Below are positions 1 through 6,527 of a stretch of DNA of 9,081 nucleotides, piece after piece (the first letter of the stretch is position 1; each line of letters starts with the position of its first letter). The position numbers were made by a program, and so were the translations under genes. This stretch comes from DAIRVC01 sp036803025 (GTDB taxonomy: Bacteria > Chloroflexota > Anaerolineae > Anaerolineales > E44-bin32): contig DAIRVC010000105.1 in assembly GCA_036803025.1 (NCBI GenBank), positions 1 to 9,081 on the forward strand, in the 5' to 3' direction. Below the pieces are notes generated by a model, which had not been told where the DNA came from, searched no databases, and was given only the letters and a program-made list of their open reading frames with translations.

Positions 1-668
1 TCCAATTTCGCGAGGAGCTGCGGAGATCGTTCAGGATCGACCTGCGCGGCCACGCGCACTATTGGCGCCTGATCTGGTCGCGCCTGCTCTTCCTGCTCAG
101 CGTGTACGGGATCCAGGCCTTTGCCCAGTATTACGTGCGCGATACCCTGCCGACCGCCAATCCGGTTCAGCTGACGGGCGATCTGATGGCTGCCATCGTC
201 CTGACGCTGGTGGCCTTCTCGATGCTGGGCGGCTACCTCTGCGATCGCTACGGGCGCAAACCCATGCATGTGGTCGCTGCACTCCTGGTGGCGTGCGGCA
301 GCCTGCTGCTGCTGACCGCACGCAGCGCAAGCAGCGTGTTGGTCTTCGGGGCGATCACCGGCGCCGGGATGGGCGTTTACATCACGGCCAATTGGGCCCT
401 GGCGAACGATCTGGCGCCGGCTGGCCAGGCGGGCAAGTTCCTCGGCCTGACCAATCTCGCGACGGCCGGCGCCCAGGCGGTCAGCCGGCTGACCGGGCCG
501 GGGATCGACGCCCTCAACGGACTGCGTCCCGGCCAGAACCTGGGCTACGCGGCCCTGTTCGCCGGCGGGGCGCTGCTCTCCTTGCTCAGCCTGGTCTGGC
601 TGCGGGGCATCCCTGACTTTCGCCGTGCCCCGGCCGGGGCTTCTCCCGATCACACTCCGTCCCCTTGA
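1..668 (+). CDS. MFS transporter, C-terminal half (5' end outside window)
   Basis: The reading frame is open from base 3 to the TGA at 666-668 (221 residues) with no start that must be used, so the gene begins upstream of the window. The product is very hydrophobic, with about six predicted membrane helices, matching the second half of a twelve-helix major facilitator. After the second visible helix it carries GGYLCDRYGRKP, the DRxGRK-type motif A loop found between helices 8 and 9 of MFS carriers. The tail (about 20 residues, rich in Pro and Ala) should be cytoplasmic. The substrate cannot be read from this half; the opening helix pair (YGIQAFAQYYVRD) recalls sugar-type MFS carriers, but that is only an impression. 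ftcD starts 7 bases after the stop, and its Shine-Dalgarno sequence overlaps this stop codon, so the two genes are probably co-transcribed. MFS assignment is firm; substrate is unknown. Confidence 0.88.
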   Translation, partial: QFREELRRSFRIDLRGHAHYWRLIWSRLLFLLSVYGIQAFAQYYVRDTLPTANPVQLTGDLMAAIVLTLVAFSMLGGYLCDRYGRKPMHVVAALLVACGSLLLLTARSASSVLVFGAITGAGMGVYITANWALANDLAPAGQAGKFLGLTNLATAGAQAVSRLTGPGIDALNGLRPGQNLGYAALFAGGALLSLLSLVWLRGIPDFRRAPAGASPDHTPSP

Positions 669-675
669 GGCTGCC

Positions 676-2205
676 ATGACGCCACCGCTCGTTGAATGTA
701 TCCCCAACTTCTCCGAAGGCCGGCGGATGGAGGTGGTCGATTCGATCGCGGCGGCGATCTCCGCCGTGGCGGGAGTCCGCGTTCTCGACCGGCACAGCGA
801 TGCGGACCACAACCGCACCGTGATCACCTTCGCCGGGCCGCCGGCGGCGGCCGCGCAGGCCGCCTTCGCCGCCATCGCCCGTGCGGCCGAGTTGATCGAC
901 CTGGATCAACAGCGAGGCGAGCATCCCCGCATCGGCGCCACCGATGTCGTGCCGTTCGTGCCGCTATCCGGGGTGACAATGGAGGAATGCGTCCAACTCG
1001 CCCGGGCGCTGGGAGAACGGGTGGGTCGAGAACTCCAGATCCCGGTCTACCTGTACGAAGCGGCTGCCACCCGGCCGCAGAGGGTCAACCTGGAGGACCT
1101 GCGTCGCGGCGAATACGAGGGACTGAAGACGGCCATCCTCTCCGACCTCGACCGGGCACCGGACTTTGGGCCCTCCCGCCTGGGCAAGGCCGGCGCTACC
1201 GTCATCGGGGCACGCGCGCCGCTGATCGCCTACAACATCTACCTGACCACCAACGACGTCGAGGTGGCCAAGGGCATTGCCCAAGCCATCCGCCACTCGT
1301 CCGGCGGGATGCGCTATCTCAAAGCGCTGGGCCTGCTGGTCGAGGGCCGCGCGCAGGTCTCTATGAACTTCACTGACTTCACGCGCACGCCATTGGCCCG
1401 GGTCACGGAAGTGATCCGGCGCGAGGCGGAGCGCTACGGCGTCGCCGTCGACCACGCCGAGCTGGTCGGGCTTGTGCCCCAAGCGGCCCTGATCGAGGCG
1501 GCCCGATGGTATCTGCAGCTCGACCAATTTCGTCCGGACCAGGTGTTGGAGACCCGGCTGTACGCGGCCGGCGCCGAGTCCGGAACTGCCAGGCAGGAGT
1601 TCCTGGACGATCTGGCCGCCGGCACGGCCACCCCGGGAGGCGGCTCGGCCGCCGCCTACGCGGGCGCGATGGCGGCCGCGCTGGTCGCCATGGTTGCCCG
1701 CCTGACTGTCGGCAAGAAGAGGTACGCCGCCGTTGAAGGGCGCATGGCGGCCATCGTCGCCGAGGCCGATCGTTTACGCGCCGCGCAGGCCGATTCGGTC
1801 GCCCGCGACTCGCGCGCCTTCGAGGCAGTGATGGCGGCAGCGAAGATGCCGAAGAGCACCCCCGAAGAGGCCGCTGCAAGGGAGGCGGCGATCGAGAAGT
1901 CGACTCATCAGGCCGCGGAGGTCCCGCTGGAAGTCGCCCGCCAGGCGGTGGCAACGCTGGACCTGGCGGTCGAGGCGGCTGGCGATGGGAATCGCAATGC
2001 GTTCAGTGATGCGGTCTCGGGGGCGTCGCTGGCTCAGGCGGCGCTGCGCGCGGCGGGGATGAATGTGCGCGTCAATGCCGAGACGGTCTCCGACCGCCGA
2101 GCAGCGCAGCGCTGGCTTAGTCAGCTCGAGGCGCTCGAGGCGCAGGCGGGTAAGGCGGCCGAGGCGCTGGAAGCTCTCATTCGGGAGCGGCGCGCTCCGG
2201 GATGA
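676..2205 (+). CDS. ftcD: bifunctional glutamate formimidoyltransferase / formimidoyl-THF cyclodeaminase
   Basis: A 509-residue cytosolic enzyme of folate one-carbon metabolism and histidine breakdown. The transferase (EC 2.1.2.5) moves the formimino group of N-formimino-glutamate to tetrahydrofolate; the cyclodeaminase (EC 4.3.1.4) converts the product to methenyl-THF and ammonia. Residues about 3-180 are the transferase N-domain, with VECIPNFSEGRR at the start and EHPRIGATDVVPF at 82-94; His83 matches the catalytic His82 of the pig enzyme. Residues about 181-300 are the transferase C-domain. Residues about 305-500 are the helical cyclodeaminase domain, with TPGGGSAAA (319-327) and GNRNAFSD (438-445). 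Length is close to the animal enzyme (541 residues). The ATG at 676 is chosen because GAGG lies 5 bases upstream and the family start MTPPLVECIPNFSEG follows at once; a longer frame from GTG 625 would overlap the MFS gene. The last codons and the stop lie in a palindrome. Confidence 0.95.
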   Translation: MTPPLVECIPNFSEGRRMEVVDSIAAAISAVAGVRVLDRHSDADHNRTVITFAGPPAAAAQAAFAAIARAAELIDLDQQRGEHPRIGATDVVPFVPLSGVTMEECVQLARALGERVGRELQIPVYLYEAAATRPQRVNLEDLRRGEYEGLKTAILSDLDRAPDFGPSRLGKAGATVIGARAPLIAYNIYLTTNDVEVAKGIAQAIRHSSGGMRYLKALGLLVEGRAQVSMNFTDFTRTPLARVTEVIRREAERYGVAVDHAELVGLVPQAALIEAARWYLQLDQFRPDQVLETRLYAAGAESGTARQEFLDDLAAGTATPGGGSAAAYAGAMAAALVAMVARLTVGKKRYAAVEGRMAAIVAEADRLRAAQADSVARDSRAFEAVMAAAKMPKSTPEEAAAREAAIEKSTHQAAEVPLEVARQAVATLDLAVEAAGDGNRNAFSDAVSGASLAQAALRAAGMNVRVNAETVSDRRAAQRWLSQLEALEAQAGKAAEALEALIRERRAPG

Positions 2206-2211
2206 TCCCGG
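2197..2211. other. perfect palindrome centred on the ftcD stop codon
   Basis: CCGGGATGATCCCGG reads as a six-base-pair stem (CCGGGA/TCCCGG) whose three-base loop is the TGA stop of ftcD at 2203-2205. It could form a compact hairpin in the mRNA end. No T-run follows, so it is not a standard intrinsic terminator. It may protect the 3' end, or belong to the repeat array that begins a few bases later. Confidence 0.5.
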
Positions 2212-2215
2212 CAGC

Positions 2216-2322
2216 GGGTGCGCTTGCGGGCGACGCGGGCGGCCCATGCCGGGAGGGGTGAGAGGCTCCTCTCGTGCGCCGGGCGCTCCGTGGAGGAGAT
2301 TGCATCGTCGGCCCGCGTGTCG
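2216..2322. repeat. intergenic tandem repeat, copy 1
   Basis: First of two head-to-tail copies of a unit of about 107 bases. It opens with GGGTGCGCTTGCGGGC, continues through a variable middle (about 2245-2277) and closes with a core at 2278-2315 that is identical to 2386-2423 in copy 2 (38 bases). The core begins GCCGGGCGCTCCGTGGAGG and includes GAGATTGCATCGTCGG. Short complementary ends (CGGGC/GCCCG) could fold the core into a hairpin. The GAGATTGC-TCGTCG string resembles dispersed intergenic repeats seen in many GC-rich genomes; that link is from memory. No reading frame across it looks like a real protein. Confidence 0.8.
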
Positions 2323-2432
2323 GGGTGCGCTTGCGGGCAACGCGGGCGGCCCACGCCGGTGAAAGGTGAGAGGGTCCATTCACGGGCCGGGCGCTCCGTG
2401 GAGGAGATTGCATCGTCGGCCCGGGCGTCGGT
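2323..2432. repeat. intergenic tandem repeat, copy 2
   Basis: Second copy, directly following the first. It matches copy 1 at an offset of 107 bases in its left part and 108 in its right part, which implies one single-base indel in the middle (near 2360). The left block differs by isolated substitutions (for example CGACGCGGGC versus CAACGCGGGC); the middle block is the most divergent; the right block is identical over 38 bases (2386-2423). Here the ends of the core form CCGGGC (2387-2392) and GCCCGG (2419-2424), a six-base inverted pair. After about 2432 the similarity fades. Confidence 0.8.
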
Positions 2433-2511
2433 GCGGGGCGTAGCAGTCTCCTCCGATGGCCGCAGGCCCATGACCTGGGATGGCGCCGGTACGTCACGCC
2501 AGCAGCGGCCA

Positions 2512-2520
2512 TGCTAGAAT
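2512..2520 (+). promoter_or_regulatory. extended -10 promoter candidate for the small membrane gene
   Basis: TGCTAGAAT fits an extended -10 element (TGn followed by TAGAAT, one mismatch to TATAAT) and stands out in otherwise GC-rich DNA. No good -35 hexamer is seen at 16-18 bases upstream, which extended -10 promoters can tolerate. A transcript start near 2527 would leave a leader of about 25-30 bases before the GGGGAGG ribosome site at 2541-2547. Confidence 0.45.
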
Positions 2521-2553
2521 GGGCCGCAGGCGGTCCGTCCGGGGAGGTGGGGC

Positions 2554-2775
2554 CTGTCAGAGCGTAAGAAGAGCCTGTTGCGGTTGATGCGGTTCTGGCT
2601 GTTCGGCACCTTCGCAGTGGTGTTCGCGGCCATCACCGCCTACATCGGCATCTTCACCGGCGGCGATTGGTGGAGCGCGCTGCGCGGCGGATTCCCGATC
2701 TGGGGCCTGACCGGGGCGCTGTGCCTGGCCTTTTACCTGATCTACTTCCTGTGGCTGTGGCGCAAGCGCATCTGA
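2554..2775 (+). CDS. small two-helix membrane protein, unknown function
   Basis: A protein of 73 residues if read from CTG 2554 (65 from TTG 2578, 62 from ATG 2587). The frame gives a basic N-terminus (SERKKSLLRLMR), a first hydrophobic helix (FWLFGTFAVVFAAITAYIGI), a short loop with GGDWW, a second helix (about WGLTGALCLAFYLIYFLWLW) and a basic end (RKRI). Positive charges at both ends suggest a hairpin with both termini in the cytoplasm. I choose CTG 2554 because GGGGAGG lies six bases upstream and it restores a natural-looking start, Met-Ser-Glu-Arg-Lys-Lys; the TTG and ATG choices have only weak purine runs before them. CTG starts are rare, so the start is uncertain while the coding frame is likely. 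Its own promoter candidate is at 2512-2520. It is convergent with the acyl-CoA dehydrogenase, 9 bases away. No family recognised. Confidence 0.68.
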   Translation: MSERKKSLLRLMRFWLFGTFAVVFAAITAYIGIFTGGDWWSALRGGFPIWGLTGALCLAFYLIYFLWLWRKRI

Positions 2776-2784
2776 GGCGCCAGG

Positions 2785-3933
2785 CTACTCGGTTCCGAAC
2801 ACACGCCTCGCAATCACCATCCGCTGCACCTCGCTCGTCCCCTCCCCGATCGTCATCAATCGGGCGTCGCGGTACATGCGTTCGACCGGATACTCGCTGC
2901 TGTAGCCGTAGCTCCCCAGGATCTGGATCGCGTCCCGGCAGACCTTCTCGGCCATCTCCGTGGCGAAGAGCTTGGCGACGGCGGCTTCCTTGTTAAAGAA
3001 CGCCCCGCGCTGCTTGAGCCAGGCGGCGCGATAGATCAGTAGCCGGGCCGCCTCGATCTGCGTTTCCGCATCGGCGATCATCCACTGGATGGCTTGGAAC
3101 TCCGAGAGGGTCTTGCCGAAGGCAGTCCGCTCCTTGGCGTAACGCACCGCCTCCTCCAGGGCAGCCTGGGCGAGGCCGATCGACAATGCGCCGATCCCGA
3201 TCCGGCCGCCATCCAGAACCTGCAGTGTCTGGCGCAGACCGACACCGGGTTCGCCGAGCAGGTAATCGTTCGGGACGCGCACGTTCTCGTATGTCAGGGC
3301 GTGTGTGGGTGAGGCGCGCACACCCATCTTCTTCTCCGGCGGATGGATGTGCAGGCCGGGAGCGTCGGCCGGGACGACGATCAGGCCGTACGTGGGCCGT
3401 TCGCCGGGCAGGTCCAGGCGCAGGTAGGTGATGATGGTCGCGGCGACGCTGGCGTTGGTGATCCAGGCTTTGCTGCCGTTGATCACCCACTCCTGGCCAT
3501 CCGGCCGGGCATGCGTCCGCACCGCAGCCAGATCCGACCCGGCGCCCGGCTCGGTCAGTGCCAACGCGCCCAGGCCGGGCTTGCCGGCCGCCAGTCCGGG
3601 CAGCCAGCGCTGCTTCTGGGCCTGGCTGCCGAAGAGCTCGATCGGGGCGCAGCCGAGCCCGTTGTGCGCGGCGACCGAGAGGGCCGTGCCGCCGCATGCC
3701 CAACCCACCTCCTCGACGGCAATGGCGGCGCTGATGGCATCCAGGCCCGCCCCGCCGTGCTTTTCGGAGATGTTCATGCCCAGCAGCCCAATCGGCGCCA
3801 TCTTGCGGAAGGCCTCCGCCGGGAACTCCGCCGCGGCGTCCCACTCGGCTGCGTGCGGACGGACCTCCTTCGCGCAGAAGTCGTGCACGGTCTGACGCCA
3901 AAGGCGCTGCTCGTCGTTCAGTTCGAAGTCCAT
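2785..3933 (-). CDS. acyl-CoA dehydrogenase, short-chain type
   Basis: A 382-residue FAD flavoenzyme of the acyl-CoA dehydrogenase family, which makes a trans-2,3 double bond in an acyl-CoA and passes electrons to an electron-transfer flavoprotein. The N-terminal helical domain (about 1-115) leads to family signature 1, ALTEPGAGSD (125-134), in the beta domain, followed by WVINGSKAWITN (149-160). The C-terminal helical domain has RTAFGK (269-274) and signature 2 (337-356, Q-x2-G-S-x-G ... R-x3-D). Glu364 in IGEGTSEVQR is at the position of the catalytic base of short- and medium-chain enzymes. Length matches the family (about 380). ATG 3933 has GGGAG seven bases upstream. The natural substrate (straight or branched acyl-CoA) cannot be told from sequence. 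It lies 119 bases downstream of the lipoprotein gene on the same strand with no terminator seen between, so read-through from that operon is possible. Confidence 0.95.
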   Translation of the reverse strand: MDFELNDEQRLWRQTVHDFCAKEVRPHAAEWDAAAEFPAEAFRKMAPIGLLGMNISEKHGGAGLDAISAAIAVEEVGWACGGTALSVAAHNGLGCAPIELFGSQAQKQRWLPGLAAGKPGLGALALTEPGAGSDLAAVRTHARPDGQEWVINGSKAWITNASVAATIITYLRLDLPGERPTYGLIVVPADAPGLHIHPPEKKMGVRASPTHALTYENVRVPNDYLLGEPGVGLRQTLQVLDGGRIGIGALSIGLAQAALEEAVRYAKERTAFGKTLSEFQAIQWMIADAETQIEAARLLIYRAAWLKQRGAFFNKEAAVAKLFATEMAEKVCRDAIQILGSYGYSSEYPVERMYRDARLMTIGEGTSEVQRMVIARRVFGTE

Positions 3934-4052
3934 CAGGCTGCTCCCGAACCCCTCACCGCCTGGGGAGACCCGGCGCGGTTGACGCCTCAGCGGTCTCCGA
4001 GCGGAGTCGCAGGACCCGTGCGAGATGCTCTTGGTCCGAGCGCTTCGTCTGC

Positions 4053-6527
4053 CTAGCGCCCCGTGAGTCGCGGATACCAGTAGGCCAGGATCCCGGCCGC
4101 CGGCTTTCCGTATACCGATGCGGATTTATCCTGGAGCGCGACGATGGGATTGTAGCCGCGCACGTAGAAGCCGGAGATACCCGAGCGTGTGGCCGCTTCG
4201 GCCAGGACCGCGTTCAAGGCTTCGGCCTGCTCCGTCAAGTCGACCGGCGAGCCGGGATCCGCATCCCGGCCCAGGTCATAGGCGGTCGAAGGCAGACACG
4301 CCTCGGTCGGTCCCGGAGGGCAGCCCTGGGCGCCCCCGTCCACTGACAGGTACTCAACGCTGAGCACGATCGGCTTGCCGGACAGACGCGGCAGGATCAG
4401 CAGGCCCAGGTCCATCAGCCGGGCAGCCTCCTGCTGCATTTCGGTCAGACTGAGATTGGAGCGGCTGCCGAGCGGCGCGTGCCAGTAGACGTGCACCTCG
4501 TCCACCAGATCGAGAAAGGCCGGAGGGGATTGCAGCATGGCGCCGAACTCGATCTCGAACGCCAGTCGGCCGGGGTAGACCTCTCGGACACTTCGCAGCA
4601 GGTCGCGCCAGCGCGTTTCGGCGTCGGCTGGAGCGCCCGAGGCTACGCCGCTCGCCAGCGCCGCGCCCGGGAGTGCCGGCACCACGTCGGCGCCTCCGAT
4701 GATCAGCTTCTCGACGCCGAACTCCGCCGCGGCGCGGGCATAGGTCAGCACCATGGCCCGGTACGACTCGAACCAGACGGTCCACCAATCTGTATCGCGT
4801 GTTGCGCCGGACCACCACTCAGTCAGCGGCTGGCGCGCAGATCGCAGTACCGGGTGGACGTTGGCGCGCAGCCCGAAGCGGTGTGCAGCGTCGACCGCGG
4901 CCTGCAGGTCGGCCAGGAAGGGGCTGTAGCGCGCGTCGAAAGACAGCACGGGCAGGGGCGTGTTCTGGCGCAACGTCCAGCCGGGCGTGATCGTGACCGC
5001 GTTGGCGCCCATCTCAGCCAGAGCTTGCATCGCCGGCCCAGCGGAGGGGAACATGGCCGATGGAAACGCCTGGGCCAATTCGACGCCGGCCTCGAAACCG
5101 GGGCGGGCGACGATTTCGGGAGCAGCGACGGCGGTCTGCGCCTGCGCACCCGACCACCATTGCCAGGCGCGTACATCATGGCGGAGATCCTGCTCGACCT
5201 CGGCCGGGCTGACCCTCAGGCCGAGCGCCTCCGGCCCAGCCGTCTCGACATCGTCCGCCGCACCACAGGCCTGATTGCGGCAGAAGCGGTAGCCCAGGGA
5301 ATCTCCGAAGCCCAGGGGGCCGGTCAAACGGTACAGCCACTCGCCGCTGCCAACCCGCCACATCGGCAGTGGATTGAACCAGGTGAAGGGGTTGAGTTGC
5401 AGGCTGACCCCATCCTCGGTCGGCGTGTCATCCGGGACGGTCACGCTGAAAGCGAGTGCGCCTCCATCCCCCGACTGCCACGAGGCGACCTGATCCTGCA
5501 GAATGACATCCTGCTCGGGCACGATCAGCTGACGGACCACGAACTGGCCCTGGTCGGTGCGTTCGGCGTTCCACAGGCCATCGCCCAACGTGTACTTGTA
5601 GCGAAGGTCCGCTCCGGCGAACAGACTGGTGACCAGGATCGCGTGCGTCGCGTCGACGGCGGTCAACGTGGGCATCGAGCCGGTGGTTGTCAGTACTCCG
5701 CCGGGCAGCTCGGCGAAGACGCTGCCGAACTGCCGCAGGTTGCCGGCGACACGCACCGGCGCGCCGGAGAGTGTGTCGGTCGGGAGGGTGACCTCGAAAG
5801 CCACCTGGACGCTGGCGGCCGGCTGCATGGCCAGGTTGGCCGGCGTGGTGCTCTCCGGGGCGACGACCGCGCCCTGTTGCACCGTTCGGTACGATCCGTC
5901 CGCGGCGAACGCGCACAACAGGTGCTGTCCCGGCTGCAGACCGTCGAGTCGGAATGACCCATCCCCGGCGGAATAGGTCGTGACCCCGGCTGCGCTGACG
6001 AGGATTTCCGCCAGCGGATGGCCGTCGGTGGCGTCGGCCAGTACGCCCAGAATCCGGCCGGTCGGGCCGGTGTAGGGCGAGTCGGCCCAGGCGGCGGCGA
6101 CATCGTCGATCTGCATCGGGCCTTCGGCATGGGCGAGGCGATACAAGACGGCCTCACCGTTCGCCGTCGCTTCGTCCGAGGCGCTGGGTGCGGTGCGCGT
6201 GTAGCGATAGCGCAGCAGTGAGCCTTGCGCCGTGTTGATCTGTGCCTGCCAGCGACCGTCGTCCAGCCTGCGCATCGGGACCAGGACCGGGTTGTAGGGC
6301 AGGCCGGTGACCTCGTCGAGGAGGACGAGCGAGACCTGCGCGTCGGCGGGTGTGTCCTGCGGCGGGATCAGGCTGAAGAGCAACGGGATGGTAGCCGGGG
6401 ACGGCAATCCCCCCGTGGTCGTCGGCCCGGGGGTCGGTTGTGCGGACAGCGCGGGGATCAGCCCGCATCCGGCGAGGAGCACGGCGGCCGCGCAGGCGAG
6501 CGAAACGATCCGGGAGAGAGACTTCAT
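4053..6527 (-). CDS. secreted lipoprotein with CBM20-like modules and a GH113-like TIM-barrel domain
   Basis: An 824-residue exported lipoprotein. A signal peptide ends in a lipobox, LLAGC with Cys21 as the lipidated residue, then a Pro/Thr/Gly linker (30-46). Next come a beta-sandwich module (about 47-150), a carboxypeptidase-regulatory-like module beginning GRILGVLADATDG (157-169) and ending near 235, and two starch-binding-like (CBM20-type) modules (about 240-350 with LRYKYTLGDGLWNAE; about 356-457). The C-terminal part (about 475-822) resembles GH113 beta-mannanase-type barrels: MGANAVTITPGW (506-517), GLRANVHPVL (552-561), then SYRAMVLTYARAAAEFGVEKL and KPIVLSVEYLSVDGG (718-732). Glu725 could be the nucleophile, but where GH113 enzymes have a glutamate acid/base the sequence is IIGGADV (609-615), so activity is doubtful. 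ATG 6527 overlaps the upstream stop as ATGA and has AGGA eight bases before it; a longer frame to 6680 lies inside the upstream gene and would spoil the signal peptide. Lipoprotein call is firm, the barrel family moderate. Confidence 0.85.
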   Translation of the reverse strand: MKSLSRIVSLACAAAVLLAGCGLIPALSAQPTPGPTTTGGLPSPATIPLLFSLIPPQDTPADAQVSLVLLDEVTGLPYNPVLVPMRRLDDGRWQAQINTAQGSLLRYRYTRTAPSASDEATANGEAVLYRLAHAEGPMQIDDVAAAWADSPYTGPTGRILGVLADATDGHPLAEILVSAAGVTTYSAGDGSFRLDGLQPGQHLLCAFAADGSYRTVQQGAVVAPESTTPANLAMQPAASVQVAFEVTLPTDTLSGAPVRVAGNLRQFGSVFAELPGGVLTTTGSMPTLTAVDATHAILVTSLFAGADLRYKYTLGDGLWNAERTDQGQFVVRQLIVPEQDVILQDQVASWQSGDGGALAFSVTVPDDTPTEDGVSLQLNPFTWFNPLPMWRVGSGEWLYRLTGPLGFGDSLGYRFCRNQACGAADDVETAGPEALGLRVSPAEVEQDLRHDVRAWQWWSGAQAQTAVAAPEIVARPGFEAGVELAQAFPSAMFPSAGPAMQALAEMGANAVTITPGWTLRQNTPLPVLSFDARYSPFLADLQAAVDAAHRFGLRANVHPVLRSARQPLTEWWSGATRDTDWWTVWFESYRAMVLTYARAAAEFGVEKLIIGGADVVPALPGAALASGVASGAPADAETRWRDLLRSVREVYPGRLAFEIEFGAMLQSPPAFLDLVDEVHVYWHAPLGSRSNLSLTEMQQEAARLMDLGLLILPRLSGKPIVLSVEYLSVDGGAQGCPPGPTEACLPSTAYDLGRDADPGSPVDLTEQAEALNAVLAEAATRSGISGFYVRGYNPIVALQDKSASVYGKPAAGILAYWYPRLTGR

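Larger units (their letters stand above)
2206..2553. other. gene-free stretch between ftcD and the small membrane gene
   Basis: About 350 bases without a convincing gene. The left two thirds hold the two repeat copies. The rest (about 2433-2510) shows no structure I can name, and the promoter candidate for the next gene lies at 2512-2520. Frames open across the stretch on both strands give low-complexity Arg/Pro/Ala-rich translations, and one minus-strand frame merely translates the repeat twice. Confidence 0.7.

Noticed and set aside
625..675. Upstream GTG start for ftcD
   Set aside because: It would overlap the end of the MFS gene and adds residues absent from the family; ATG 676 has a well-placed GAGG.
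2216..2432. CRISPR-like array
   Set aside because: Only two copies, directly abutting with a unit of about 107 bases and no unique spacers between short repeats.
2121..2471. Minus-strand frame with an apparent protein repeat (ADDAISSTERPA twice)
   Set aside because: It is the translation of the intergenic DNA repeat and overlaps the ftcD end. The repeat differs by a 1-base indel between copies, which is not expected of a coding repeat.
2770..2790. Bidirectional terminator between the convergent small gene and acyl-CoA dehydrogenase
   Set aside because: Only 9 bases separate the stops, and no stem of useful length or T-run is visible.
3934..4052. Separate promoter or terminator between lipoprotein and acyl-CoA dehydrogenase genes
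   Set aside because: Only a small CTCCG-AG-CGGAG stem is present, with no T-run, and no convincing -35/-10 pair was found on the minus strand.
4479..5957. Plus-strand open frame of 492 codons
   Set aside because: It lies antisense to the lipoprotein gene, whose frame has a signal peptide and recognisable domains. The plus-strand translation has Arg/Gly/Gln-rich composition and no motif; it is a GC-rich shadow.
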